Below are positions 46,476 through 57,383 of a stretch of 64,000 nt of DNA, in pieces. Each line of letters opens with the position of its first letter. Position 1 is the stretch's first letter. This stretch comes from Trissonchulus latispiculum (Eukaryota > Nematoda > Enoplea > Enoplida > Ironidae): NCBI GenBank assembly GCA_030248195.1, contig JASAND010020159.1, positions 99,894-163,893 of the forward strand, written 5' to 3'. The notes below the pieces were generated by a model. It was not told the origin of the DNA. It worked only from the letters and a program-made list of their open reading frames with translations, and ran no database searches. A program made the translations under genes and the position numbers.

Positions 46476-47044
46476 AGGCTTGGGGGGGGGGGCGGCGCCA
46501 CCCCCCACCCCCCCCCCCCCACCTTACACCTGGGCCCCCAGGTTTATTAGTGTCACGATTTGCGCCAGGAAACATTTTATTTGACCACGGAAATGGCGAA
46601 TCAAAAAGAAACTCATATGAACCTAGTCGGGGGGTCTGGGGGGCGGAGCCCCCAGAAGTTGGAGAACATTTTCAAATTTAGACCCCCCTACGAATTAATC
46701 TAGAGCACTTCAGCTATTAATTTGTGTAACAATATAGAATCCGAAGAGGTATATAAGCGGGGGGTCGGTCTGGGGGCGGCAGCCCCCCAGAAGAAGCCAG
46801 ACCCCAAACTACGGTAAATTATCTCAGGAAATTTAATTTAGAGCACTCGTGAAATCCAACTACCGAATTTTTGAGCTGCGTATTTTTGTTTTTGAAACGC
46901 AGAAAACGTTTGCGTCATGATGCAAATACCTAAAGCTAGCCTGGCTTTTAGTAAAAATTGTTTATTAAGGAAGAATGTGGAAAACAACGCAAGAATGTAT
47001 ATGCCTTAAATTGTGTATATACGAAACAATAACGACGAGGCAAC

Positions 47045-47190
47045 GCGCCGAAGGCGCAAAAGTTTAGAAAAAAGTAAAGAAAAACGCGCCGAAGGCGCAA
47101 AATTTTTGAAAAAAGTAAAGAAAACGAGCCGAAGGCGCAAAATTTTTGAAAACATGCAATGGAGAACGCGCCGAAGGAGCGAAAATTTTA
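47045..47190 (+). repeat. Short tandem array of GCGCCGAAGGCGC hairpins
   Basis: Four units of about 40-45 bases, each with CGCGCCGAAGGCGC or a variant followed by AAAATTTTTGAAAA. The core is a perfect GCGCC-GAA-GGCGC hairpin. Similar GCGCCTGCGGCGC hairpins occur near 63688 and 63925. Confidence 0.75.
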
Positions 47191-47336
47191 GAAATTTTTA
47201 CTAATTTCGCACTATTTAATCAGAAATTTTGGGGGGGCAAAAACCAAAAGGGGGGGTTTCAACCCCCAAACCCCCCCCCCTTGGATACGCCCATGGTGGG
47301 AGCCCCCTTGGATACGCCCAATTTTGGTGGGATGAT

Positions 47337-47690
47337 TAGAAAAATTTTTTGTCTCCGATTTGGTTGAGAACTTACCCCTAGGGTGAATGAATCGAGGTCG
47401 CTGATTTCTAAAATCGAATCGACAAATGGATCCGATGGGTCGATCGGTCAGTAGAATCGATCGACCAAAATCGATCAGAAAATTTTTTGTCTCCGAATTT
47501 CGCGAAAACCTCCGATGGTTCGTCCGCAATAACCGATTTTCATCGATTTTTCAAAAATTTGCCAATAACTCGATTTTCGCAGCTCGGATCGAAATTTCGA
47601 CTGCACATTCAGAATCTGCGCCCCGAATTACCCTAGGGGCTTCTGCGAAAATCGGAGACAAACAATTTTTTGATAAGCCAAAATTAAGGG
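47337..47690. repeat. Decayed relative of the 45401-46060 palindrome
   Basis: Shares GTCTCCGATTTGG, CGAGGTCGCTGATTTC, GATCGAAATTTCGACTGCA and ACCCTAGGGG with that palindrome, but the arms have diverged and lost parts. No coding sequence. Confidence 0.65.
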
Positions 47691-47699
47691 GCAATTAAT

Positions 47700-50600
47700 T
47701 AACATAAATAAGGGGGGATTAAGGCAAAATTTTTGTCCCTCCCCATCTGCATAAGAAATTCAGGTCTGCAATTGGACAATTGGGGGTTACTCCCCCCAAT
47801 TTTCCAACCCCCCCTCCAGAAATTTCGCGAGAAGCACACGTTTATAAGTTTCACCTGAAATTTTGGTTGGGGGGCAAATTTCGGAAATTCGGTGGTTGAC
47901 CCCCGAAATGTGATGGGGAGTTCCCCCCCGAACCCCCTCCCCCAAAATTCGGACCTCAGAAAATCCAAAAAATGGCCTAAAAACGCAAAATTTTCTTTAT
48001 TTTAACTAGCTTTTTTTGTCAAAACAAGGCTTGTTTTTTATCGTTTTAGGCGTTTTTACACCGTTTTAAACCGATTTTAAGCCAAAATTTGAGAAAAAAT
48101 TTTCAAAAAATGACCATTTTTTACCAAAATTTAGCTAACCTTTTGGCACCAAAAAGTGCTGGGGGGGTAACCCAAAGTGGGGGGGGGGAGGGATAGTCCA
48201 AAAATCTGGGGGGTTAAAGTTGGTCGAAAATTTGTGGGGGATATATATATATACCCCCTCCAACCCCCCCCCCCTCCCCCTGATGAAACAGAACGGTTTT
48301 ATGGACTTCTAGCTCAATGTTGACCTTGTTCTGGACTCAGAAACGTGTTGCAATCAAGTTTTCGAGTTTAAAAACACTGTCTCATGTTATAATTACTTAT
48401 ATAGGAATGTTCACAAAAAAAATCAAAAATCGAATTTGTGCTAGCAATTTCGCAAATGAAGTCCGATCGAAAAACTTTTGGTACGTATGGAACAGTAGTG
48501 ACCCCCTCTACATATGCTGCAAATTTCATGCCGGTAGCCCTTGTGTAGCGTGAGTAATAAAAAAATTTTTTGATTTTTTTGTGAACGAATTCACAAAAAA
48601 ATCACTTGTTCACAAAAAAATCACTTGTTCACAAAAAATCACCACCGGATCTGATCTCAGGATATAGCTAGGAAATTTTTCTTTTCATGCATGAATATAT
48701 AGAGCATAGTCCGTAGTGTTATTATGTAAAAAAATTTGGACCCCCAAGTTTTTTTGCACAGGCTGAACTTCGAATTCTGGTTCTCGGCCCCCGGGTCCAA
48801 AGTAGGTACCCAGGCCAATATGCTTGACCTCTATTATTGATACCAGGAAGCTAGGAATCCACTTATTTTGTGTTCTATTTTGTGTAAGCACAGAACAGAC
48901 AATTTGGCGGAGTAATTTCGTATCTGGAATGCTCACGTGACTTGGCCTAGGGTCACGTGACCTGGGTCGGGGTCATGTGACTGACAAAAATTTTATTTCA
49001 AGGTCCCAGAAGCCTAGAAACTCCTATATAGGTTTTTCGGTGCGTAGAATTCAAATTTGGCATTGGTTTTTAGGTAGCTTTTGCCCAGATAGGTGATCCT
49101 GACCACCCCCTGTGTCTGGAGGGTCTGGGCCGGGTCCATCGGCCGGACTTTCTGCCAGACGGGGGTTGAGGTACCTAAAACATGCGCTAAGGTTTTTCGG
49201 GCTGCTGAGCTCGAATTTGGCATTAGTTTTGCCCTAGCCGTTGCCCCAGAGGCATTTTACACAAAGTTGGTAGTGATTTTTCTTTTGTGAATTTGTTCAC
49301 AAAAAAGATCACCCGCCGGTGGCGAAGCCAGAGGACATTTTAGGGAATCCAATATATGGTTGGATAGCTTAGAGTTAGGACATGTCACATGCATAATATG
49401 GGGTAGTTGCGCAAAGTCCATAGTGAGTACCAGCAAAAATTCAATTTTGGTCCGGAGTTGTCCGATGGTCCGATTTTGGGTGGGTCGACTATTTTGGGCA
49501 CCCTAGTCGGAGGAGTTGGGTCTCGGCAGCCAAACTTATATACATATGCTAGGTTTGGGACTTGTGGCTATTACCATGCAAAAAATTTTCCGGCTGCGGC
49601 TTGTTGTTAGCCGTCTAGGCGGTGATTTTATGTTTTTCGGCATTAGCTATGGCTGAAAATGAGATTTTTGGCATAAAAAATGAAAAATTTTTTGGTGGAG
49701 GTTTGGGAGGGATCGTGGGGGGTCTAAAAAGGGCCCCCCAAAAAATTTCGGGGGAGGGGGCCCCACCCCAAATCCCCGTCACACCTACATATGCATAAAA
49801 CCGTTAAAAACGTGTATTTCTCGCAATACGTAATAATTAATAAACAGTTTAAGCCAAAAACTTAGACTGTTTTGAAAAATTTTGCAGAATTGACTCTAAA
49901 AATACCCGATTTTTGACCAATTTTCGCGCTTTTGGCACGACTACCCCCCAACTTTAAGGGTTTAGAAAAATGGCTGGGGGGTTACCCCCTTCCAAACCCG
50001 CTCCCCATCCCCCAATTACACCTATGCGGGCGGGGGAATTTTTCGCCTAGATCCCCATGGTTTCCTTGGGGGGCACTCTCCCCAAATGTTTGACCAATTT
50101 TACCCCCTCCTAGAATTTTTGACATACCCTCGCAGACATTTGACATACCAGGGTTGAATGTTTTTCGGCATTAGAAACGGCTGAAAGTGCGATTTTTGGC
50201 AGAACAATTTTTGACGGTCACCAGAGGCCCCCCTCCAAAAAAATTAGAGGGAGCCTCCCTCACCCCAAATTTCCGTTACACCTATGCTCCCATGTAAATA
50301 AGTGCCGCAGTGGCGGCAGCTTTTTGGCAAATTTCAAACTTAGTAGTAGTATATAACAGTAAACATTGCTGGCAAGAAGTTACAGAATCGGTCAAACCGC
50401 TAATTCACCAGAGCTGAAAAAAGCTTTTTGAAAAACTCATTTTTCGAACTAAAATTTGTACGTCGGCGTCCTGCCAAAAACCACTGCGTATGAAATGGTT
50501 GCCCACCATAAACATTTTTACTTTGATATGTTGGTTAACGATGGGCGGAAAAGTAGCTCTCAAGTAGCTTAAAAGTGTGGTGCCAAGTGTGTGCATTTTG

Positions 50601-50820
50601 GAAAAAGTGTGAATATGCACAATAATAAACTACACAAAACTCCATTAAAAATACATGGTAAAGTCGGTGTACCTTGCGCAGCAATTTATGACGATTTTAT
50701 CCACCAAGGTTCTTCCTGGTCAGCCGTTTTCAGGTGGGGTGGGGTCCGGAGAAATCGGAACAGTATGTGGGGCGTTCTGTATATGTATGTACGTATATAT
50801 GTCATATAATTTTTCTTCAG
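47700..50820. other. Non-coding upstream of the Gemin5-like exons
   Basis: No gene recognised. It contains G/C-run repeats (47740-48290, 49690-50290), a three-unit array of TCACAAAAAAATCACTTGT (about 48590-48645), and GGTCACGTGA-type words at 48943-48983. A pyrimidine tract ending TTTTTCTTCAG at 50820 looks like a splice acceptor, so an upstream exon could lie here unseen. Confidence 0.45.
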
Positions 50821-51203
50821 ATCGGTATATAACACCATTGAAGATGTTTGTGGATAGCATTGATTCAAATATTGTGGCAGCAACCCCCACCTGGTTTTTG
50901 CCTAATATTGCTGATTGTAATAGTCAGGGACTGTACGCTTTTGGTGCTCACACAAGCCTGTATTTTATGGACACGGCTGATGCCAGTTTTAAGGGCATTC
51001 TTCGCTGGAGCTCACGAATTTCCTCTGTTCGATTCAGTCGGCCTGGCAACAATGCTAGCAACAGTGACAACAGCCTGTTTGTGGGAGCGGACGACAGATT
51101 AGCTATTATTGATGCAACCGATGGGAAAGTCCTACGGGAATCATCCTTGAAATTGGCAACTGGAGGAAAGCATAAAGATAAAAAGGTGATTTCGTGTACA
51201 GCG
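50821..51203 (+). CDS. GEMIN5: Gemin5-like protein, WD40 region, first visible exon
   Basis: Gemin5 is the snRNA-binding subunit of the SMN complex, recognising pre-snRNAs with its N-terminal WD40 propellers for Sm-core assembly in the cytoplasm. This exon reads PTWFLPNIAD then GLYAFGAHTSLYFMD, matching the family's start (a Trp just before a G-L-F-G-F-A-A-R-T-type strand), followed by SSVRFSR and DDRLAIIDATDGKVL, a WD-type strand. An ATG at 50848 would start the protein; alternatively the acceptor at 50820 joins an upstream exon. The donor is uncertain: GTGATT at 51186 or GTAGCT at 51204, both phase 0 and compatible with the next exon. Intron 1 (about 5.1 kb) is packed with repeats. Assignment rests on motif order across four exons. 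Confidence 0.7.
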
Positions 51204-51228
51204 GTAGCTGTTGCATGTAGGTTCGGCA

Positions 51229-51230
<2 letters not shown>

Positions 51231-51275
<45 letters not shown>
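51231..51275. repeat. (TA)n microsatellite
   Basis: About 45 bases of TA repeat directly before the hairpin-ended repeat at 51277. Similar (TA)n tracts lie at about 53086-53138, 60203-60258 and 63458-63484. Confidence 0.95.
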
Positions 51276-51277
<2 letters not shown>

Positions 51278-51904
51278 TAGGGGTCGCGGCAGCGACCCCT
51301 ATAATATGTGTGAAAAGTGGCTGGAGACAGTGTAAAATAAGCTGCGCAGAAGCTGCGCAAAATCCTGCGCAGATTTCATGCGCAAATTGTAGAGCACATC
51401 GAGTTTAGTATGTCTGTGAAGTTTCAGCCCCGTATCACTTACCGTTAAAAAGTTGCGCCCCGGACCGGTTATGGCGGCGATGTTTTTTTTTCCGGTTTCT
51501 CCTATTTGATGGTTGTATTGTACATAATGTTCGCCGCTTTCACGTGATCTGCAGCGGTGGGCCAACCTAAAGGGCTATGGGGTTTAGTAGTACCCTCTAA
51601 AGAATTTAAGAATCACAACTTTTTTTGCGCCGCAGCTGCGCCACAGCGCCGCAGTGGCGCCGCAAAGTCGGCTCATAGCGAAAAGTGACCATTTTTGTGG
51701 TCGTCGCTCAGGTCGAACGTTACAAGCTGGAGCTGTTTTCTTTTTATATTCAGAAATTACATATATTGAACTAACTAACGGTCCAGGTTGCGTTTCTCTA
51801 TCACTTCCCTAGCGACCACAGTGGCCCGTCAAAGATGGCGAAAATTCGAAAAATGAAAAATCGAAATTTCTCGCTATCTATTTAACTTTGAACGCTCAAA
51901 TCTT

Positions 51905-52340
51905 CCATACAATGGTTTTCTGGCACGGAGAATCGATTCCCGCAGTCAGTTTTACCGTCAGACCCACCCATCTTGCTGGGCTGGTTCCACTTTGCCGTCG
52001 GGAGGGTCAAGTCGGAAACCGCTTCCTGGAGGTCCATAGTAGGCTTTACCTGGCCTCCCAAAACTTTGTCTATAGGGGTTTTCTGGTGCGCCCAGCTCAT
52101 TCCCGGTGTCCTTTTTGCCGTAGGACTCATCCATCTTGCTGTGCTGGTTCCACTTTGCCGTCTGGAGGGTCATGTCTGAAACCGCTTCCTGGAGGTCCAT
52201 GGTAGGCTCTACCTGGCCTCTCAAAACTTTGTCTATAGGGGTTTTCTGGTGTGCCCAGCTCATTCCCGGTATCCGTTTTGCCGTCCGACGTACCTATTTT
52301 GCTGGGCTGGTTCCACTTTGCCGTTTGAATGGTCAGTCCG
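51905..52340 (+). repeat. 163-bp tandem repeat
   Basis: TTGCTGGGCTGGTTCCACTT and variants start at 51971, 52134 and 52297, exactly 163 bases apart, with a partial unit before. Units share TGTCTATAGGGGTTTTCTGG and GCCCAGCTCATTCCCGG. Open frames across it are a by-product of a repeat without frequent stops. Confidence 0.9.
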
Positions 52341-52349
52341 GTGGGGAGT

Positions 52350-52880
52350 CAAGTGGTCGAAAATAAAATTTTTCAAAAGTGGTCAAATTTGGTACCAAAT
52401 GAAAGCCCTAAGCGAGCTGAGCAACTTTTGTCATAGAACTGCATGCTCAAAGTGGCTGTAGAGTGCTGTGGTGGGGTGGGGTGGGGACTTAGGCGATTTT
52501 CGGTCAAAAATGAAAGTTTTCAAAAGTGGTCAAATTTGGTACCAAATGAAAGCCCTTAGCGAGCTGAGCAACTTTTGTCATAGAACTGCATGCTCAAAGT
52601 GGCTGTAGAGTGCTATGGTGGGGTGGGGTGGGGACTTAGGCGATTTTGGGTCAAAAGTAACATTTTTCAAAAGTAATCAATTTTGGTATCAAATGAAAGC
52701 CCAAAGTGAGCTGAGCAACTTTTGTCATAGAACTGCGTACCCAAACTGGCTGTAGAGTGCTGTGGTGGGGTGGGGTGGGGACTTAGGCGATTTTGGGTCA
52801 AAAATAAAATTTTTCAAAAGTGGTCAAATTTGGTATCAAATGAAAGCCCTAAGTGAGCTGAGCAACTTTTGACATGGAAC
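52350..52880 (+). repeat. 147-bp tandem repeat, four units
   Basis: GGTCAAATTTGGTACCAAAT recurs at 52381, 52528, 52675 and 52822, exactly 147 bases apart, with GAGCTGAGCAACTTTTG and GGTGGGGTGGGGTGGGGACT in each full unit. Directly follows the 163-bp array. Confidence 0.92.
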
Positions 52881-53083
52881 CATCCACCAATATTTGCTGT
52901 GCCAAATAACGTCACGTGCCCATGAAACTTTTGTCTTTACTTCTTCAACCGGAATTTAAAGGATATATATACCTATTTATATTTATTATATATATATTTA
53001 AAGGATATTTAAGGGATATATATATACGATACAGCCAACACACACATATTATCCTCTTTTGTGCGGAGCATTTTTGTTACTTG

Positions 53084-53131
<48 letters not shown>

Positions 53132-53270
53132 ATATATACTTGCTGGCTCATTTTAACTGACGTATATAAGCATTCCGGTTTTTCCACAAGACAACTACTA
53201 ATTTGAAGTTGGAACTCCGCAATCTTAAAAATAACATTTTATGACTTTATTTTTGTATGATTATGTCACC
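52881..53270. repeat. A/T-rich stretch with (TA)n tract
   Basis: Imperfect TATATATTTA repeats and a (TA)n microsatellite at about 53086-53138. No gene. Confidence 0.6.
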
Positions 53271-53278
53271 CTCTGGCG

Positions 53279-54382
53279 CAGGGTTTTTTTTTGTGCATTT
53301 TACTGTGCATATGCACACTTTTTTTCCAAAATGCACACTCGAATTTAAAAATGCACACATAAATGCACAGTCAAATTTTGCTTCCGCTAACCACAAAATG
53401 CTCTAAAAAATTTCCATTGTGCTTTAAATTTTAAAAAAGCTCTAGCTTTTAGCTGGGGGCTGCCGCCCCCAGACCCCCGCTTTTTCTTACGTACTATTTT
53501 TCGGTCATGGCAACGTCGCAACAACCTTGCTTTGTTTTATTCTTCCTCACTAAAGCCACTAATTATTGAAATATTTCTGCTTTAGATTGTTAAGTATATA
53601 TTTATACTAGTGTGCGTTCCTTCATCGTTAAAAATAAAAGGCTGGATTAAGCCTATTTTTCTCAAAGCATTTCTTTACATCTTCTTCCTCTACAACGGTT
53701 CGACGTGTGCAATGCTAGCTCTCTTATTGCCGTTTGTTAATCTGTTAAAATGGTAAGAAATTGTTCATAAAAATTTCTTTCGTGTTCAAAATTCCAAAAA
53801 ATTCCCAAGTTCTGGGGAACTCCGCCCCCAGACCTCCCCGGCGTCGACTTTCAATCTAATTTCTGCACTATATATATACGTTAGATATATATACATATTA
53901 AATGGTTACCCGCAGAACAGGGCTGAATTACACCAATAAGTAATTTCAGCTCGGATTTTATCGTTACTTTGAAGAAATTCTTGAATTATATAAGTAAATT
54001 TGGCAGCAAATTGACAATCCTATGTTGATTTTATGTTATTCAAAATTTTGCGCTTAATAGGTTCACAGCATTGCATATGTCAAAACCCGACACCTATATA
54101 TATACGTTAGTTTGTATAGTTCTGCATTTGTCAGTATCAGTATCAGTATATATACTTGTGCTAACCAGTTAAGATTTAAAATCGTCATCAAAACATCAAC
54201 TAAAGCGTGGGATTCCAGTTGAAGTCAAAAATGCGTAGAACACAAAATTACGGCCAAAAATGTACGTTATAGTTCAAAATAAGCATTTTTTTAAAAATGC
54301 ACACATTTTTTCCAAAATGCACACTATTTTTTAAAAATGCACAAAAAATGCACACTTGTCCGCAACCAAAAAAAAAACCCTG
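53279..54382. mobile_element. hAT-like element C, TSD CTCTGGCG
   Basis: 1,104 bases from CAGGGTTTTTTTTTG to AAAAAAAAACCCTG, flanked by perfect CTCTGGCG (53271-53278 and 54383-54390). Subterminal ATGCACAC repeats lie at both ends, replacing the GGACGCAA of elements A and B, so it is a sister family. It holds two GC-rich hairpins (53451 and 53810). No transposase. It sits inside a LINE relic. Confidence 0.85.
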
Positions 54383-54390
54383 CTCTGGCG

Positions 54391-54905
54391 AATCTCAATC
54401 TATGATTACATGACGGGGATAATCTTACCGGAGTGCCTTGGAAAGCGTAACTCCCTCTTCCTTAATTTTGCGAAATTCTTGTTTTGTAAGTAAATCTTTC
54501 TTCACATGCTTCATTCAGCTCTTTAGTGAAAAATTCTGATGGAATTTACTCCTTTTATTTCTAAACGAGGCTTAGAATTTCTCAATTTAAGGATATGACC
54601 TCTTGTGCCAGAGGCTACGGCATACGTAAAGAAATATGCCGAATTTACATCATCAATTGTTAAATTATTTTATACGCCTGAGTAAGGTCTGCCTTCGGCT
54701 TGCGGCATTCTATTGACTCAAGTCCCGTTAATTTTAGCCGTTTTTCGTACGAAAGATCCCTAATCTCGGGTATACTTTTGGTAAACTTCCTCTGCACTAC
54801 CTCTAGTTTACTTTATGTCTTTTTCAGATGAGGTGACCAGACACATGAGTTGTACTCTAATATGGGTTTTGCTTTGCATAACTTATGAACATGGCAACCA
54901 TGAAT
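54391..54905 (-). pseudogene. CR1/L2-type LINE reverse-transcriptase C-terminus
   Basis: Leftward reading gives ILEYNSCVWSPHLKK, then RKFTKSIPEIRDLSYEKRLK, GLESIECRK and TRGHILKLRN, the conserved thumb and C-terminal region of CR1/L2-like LINE RTs. In-frame stops and shifts break it, and the catalytic palm is absent. Its 3' part is cut at 54383-54390 by hAT-like element C. It lies antisense in intron 1 of the Gemin5-like gene. Confidence 0.75.
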
Positions 54906-56347
54906 TTTAGATCTTGACACCAGAAAGACTTGAAAATTAGGGCTACTTTTTGATGTACTTTTGCACATATTTTATTTACAACGAGTAGAAAATTTCATAT
55001 CACTCGTTATATAGACTCACACGTCTTTGACGACATCTACTTTAGGTATATATACCGGACAATCATTTATTACGAAATCATCAGTAAAATAGGGAGATCT
55101 TATTTCAGTAAAAGCATGACCAAGTTTAACACGTTTAGAAGTTTAGCATGGCCTAAAATGTGCAAATAACCTTTAATACGTACGTATGTATCAGCAAGAG
55201 TACATAATGCATAAGAGTATGACAAGCGCCATACGCTATGTATTATCAGCTCGCTATATCCTCTGCACGCTATCGGCTTACCCCCCCCTAAATCAGACCC
55301 CCTTATCAAAGCAAATTCGCGCGTTATTCTTGCACGCTTTAGAACGAAAACACAACTAGTCCGTTGGTTAAAAGTGCGTCTGTTGCGTGTAAACATAGCG
55401 GGCGAATTTCTTTGACAGTTTATGGGGGGGGGGTCAGCATAGCGTGCAGAGGATGTAGCGAGCTGATAATACATAGAGTATGCCTGCTGTCATACTCTTA
55501 TGTATTATGTGCTCTTGGTATCAGTGGTTTCCAGCGGAACACCCGGGATCATGTTTAGTACCATGTTTCCCCCGCCAGTCTGTTTTTCCCCAAGTTACAC
55601 AGGTAGAAAAAACAGACGAAATCGATTATTTCTACAGATGAGTAGGGATCAGGCGGATTTCTATATATGAATAACTAGAGGCGATACACCGTGGTACAAA
55701 CGGTAGTTCTCTCAGCATTAATGCGAAAAAGTTACAGCCTTAGTTCCGTATATGTGTCCCCCCGATTATATATATTGAAAAATTCGCAAGAATTTCAAAA
55801 TTTTAAAAATATTTTTCAAAATTTTTGCTAAAATATTTTTAAAACCAAGGTTATAGTTTCGTTTTATGATAGATATTAACTGCAATTAATTTAAAATTAA
55901 CTTTTTAAATTGAAAGTTTAGGTGTAAAATCAAAATAATTTCTCGGCTCTAAGTTTTGAATAGGCGGATGATTGGATATCCGGTTCCCTTCATTAACTAT
56001 ATATTAGAAACTTAAATGTATTCGCTGCCCCAAAATTTTGCTTTTCTGCGTTTTTTGTTTTCCAACCCTTAATTTTATTTCCTTTGAATCGTTAACTCTA
56101 GGAGTCGCCAGGTGGATGTTTACAAATACAATTGCTTCATTGAAATCTGTGTTTCTGAGCAGTTTTTTTGATAAATGTTTAGAACTTTGTGAGTGTTAGC
56201 TTTTTGATGCGCAAGACTATTTACGCACTGGCAATACGTAAAACCCTTACATGAAAAGTGACACTCAGCTGTTCCTTGTCAGTATGCATTGTGATTTTGT
56301 ACTGAATTTTTCTCTTTCTAATTTTTGCTAGTTATATAATGTTTTAG
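54906..56347. other. Rest of intron 1, non-coding
   Basis: Apart from the foldback element at 55187 I see no gene. 55780-55920 is A/T-rich. Confidence 0.5.
55187..55524. mobile_element. Short foldback element
   Basis: Inverted arms 55188-55332 and 55402-55523 begin TATCAGCAAGAG and end CTCTTGGTATCA. They share TATTATCAGCTCGCTA, a C/G run and GAAATTCGC-type inner ends. About 338 bases; no clear target duplication; non-coding. Confidence 0.65.
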
Positions 56348-56592
56348 GAACGACTTTTATGTGGTGATTGGGAGTCTCGTTGGGAAACTCACAATTCTAT
56401 GTGCTTTATGGGGACGACAGATGATCGGATTGTTGCTTGGAATTTTGAGGGAGGCCAACAACAGTTGAAATATTTGAGGCTGACCAATAAATCTCGGTCC
56501 CATCATGGTGGAGGTGATGGCGGAGGGCTTTTTAGGCAGGGCATAACTGCACTGGCTTGTCATCCCAGTATTCCGCTCAGGATTGCCTTTGG
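56348..56592 (+). CDS. GEMIN5: Gemin5-like protein, exon 2
   Basis: Bounded by an acceptor (ATGTTTTAG, ending 56347) and a donor GTAAGC at 56593. Reads TTDDRIVAWNFEGG, a WD-type blade, then a Gly/His-rich insert and ITALACHPSIPLRIAFG, which matches the family pattern of a Cys-x-x-His/Pro turn followed by I/A-x-G. Phase 2 at its end, and exon 3 restores the frame exactly. Confidence 0.72.
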
Positions 56593-56829
56593 GTAAGCAT
56601 CAGTTTTTTTATTCTGGATTTGCCCTTGTAAATTCGATCCCAGAAGGCAAAAGTGGCCTTCACTTCCCAAAACAAAACGCCTAAAGCTGTGTATGGGGTT
56701 TCCCCGTGGCCTCTAATAGGGGATAGGTGGATATTATTTACCTCTTTAGGTAAGAGGTTTAGGTCACCTTTACCGTTTAGTCTATGAGATACACCAGAAT
56801 TTTGAAACACTGCTGATGCGACTGTGAAA

Positions 56830-57022
56830 AGTGAAAGCAGTCGCTCCAGTAACGGTTATACTTCTGGAGATATCTCCGTCCCACCACAGGACAAGAATTG
56901 CCGGTGCTCATTCCCGGATTCTCTGCCGTAGAGCCAGAAGTGTCACCTCAAATTACAGGATTTGATTGACTACGTATCTATCAGATCCTCAGTCGAACGC
57001 TTTACCCACTCCTCTTCACAGT
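56830..57022 (-). mobile_element. Second SINE copy, shortened, antisense in intron 2
   Basis: On the minus strand it shares GAGTGGGTAAAGCGTTCGACTG (A-box region) with the SINE at 46085 (GAGTGGTAAGGTGTTCGACTG), and further on GAATCCGGGAATGAGCACCGG (there GAATCCGGAGATAAGCACTGG) and the tail GGAGATATCTCCAG. The B box is degenerate and the middle of the body is missing. Confidence 0.6.
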
Positions 57023-57258
57023 GTTAGTATTTCTAACACTGTAACGACCGAGTGGTTTTTCTAACTAGAAAAGAAAATTAAGTTAAGCATATACGTAAAT
57101 AATTTTGCGTCTGCGGAAAATTAAGAAGTCACCCTACAAGATTTCTCGCTTAATTGCTCTAATATGTCGAATTCAGAGTTTCTTATTCATGTTAACTGGC
57201 TACGGTACGATACACATTTTTGGTTGTTTTGCACTTTATCTCCTAAAGTTTTGTTTAG

Positions 57259-57383
57259 AACCCAGCATGGCGCGATCGTCATTGCAAATGTGGATTTAAA
57301 CGGGCTTGGAAGATTGAACACCGTTCATCATTTTCGTGATCACAATCGGGAAATCACTTGCCTGTCATGGTCAGACTATTTGT
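57259..57383 (+). CDS. GEMIN5: Gemin5-like protein, exon 3
   Basis: Acceptor TTTTGTTTAG ends at 57258; donor GTGCGT at 57384. Joined to exon 2 it gives G-T-Q-H-G-A-I-V-I, the strand after the blade turn. It then reads FRDHNREITCLSWSD, the G/D-H-x-x-E-I-x-x-L/I-x-W signature of a WD40 repeat, which in Gemin5 is GHDDEIHSIAW. This junction is the best single piece of evidence for both the splicing and the identity. Confidence 0.75.

Larger units (their letters stand above)
44202..47295. mobile_element. hAT-like element F, TSD GTGGGAGC, 3.1 kb composite
   Basis: Left end CAGGGGCGTATCCAGG at 44202, right end CTTGGATACGCCCATG ending 47295. GTGGGAGC flanks both (44194-44201 and 47296-47303), a perfect 8-base duplication, as for hAT. 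Inside are GGTGTAACGGGGATTT-type repeats with G/C runs (44300-45120), a large palindrome (45401-46060), a SINE (46085-46475), two GC-rich hairpins (46634 and 46766) and GCGCCGAAGGCGC repeats (47045-47190). No transposase. Probably non-autonomous with later insertions. Confidence 0.75.
51277..52880 (+). repeat. Satellite-bearing repeat D, forward copy in intron 1
   Basis: Starts with a hairpin (ATAGGGGTCGC/GCGACCCCTAT, 51277-51302), then CTGCGCAG repeats (51343-51385), about 500 bases of unique body, 163-bp units and 147-bp units. The same parts in the same order, reversed, form 62130-63457. No coding sequence. A complex repeat or transposon with internal satellites. Confidence 0.7.

Noticed and set aside
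51211..51360. Tyr/Ile-repeat peptides around 51240, 53090 and 60210
   Set aside because: Translations of (TA)n microsatellites.
51882..52366. Overlapping 60-100 residue proteins at 51.9-52.4 kb and 62.5-62.9 kb
   Set aside because: They are frames of the 163-bp tandem unit in several phases and both strands; no start, domain or codon signal.
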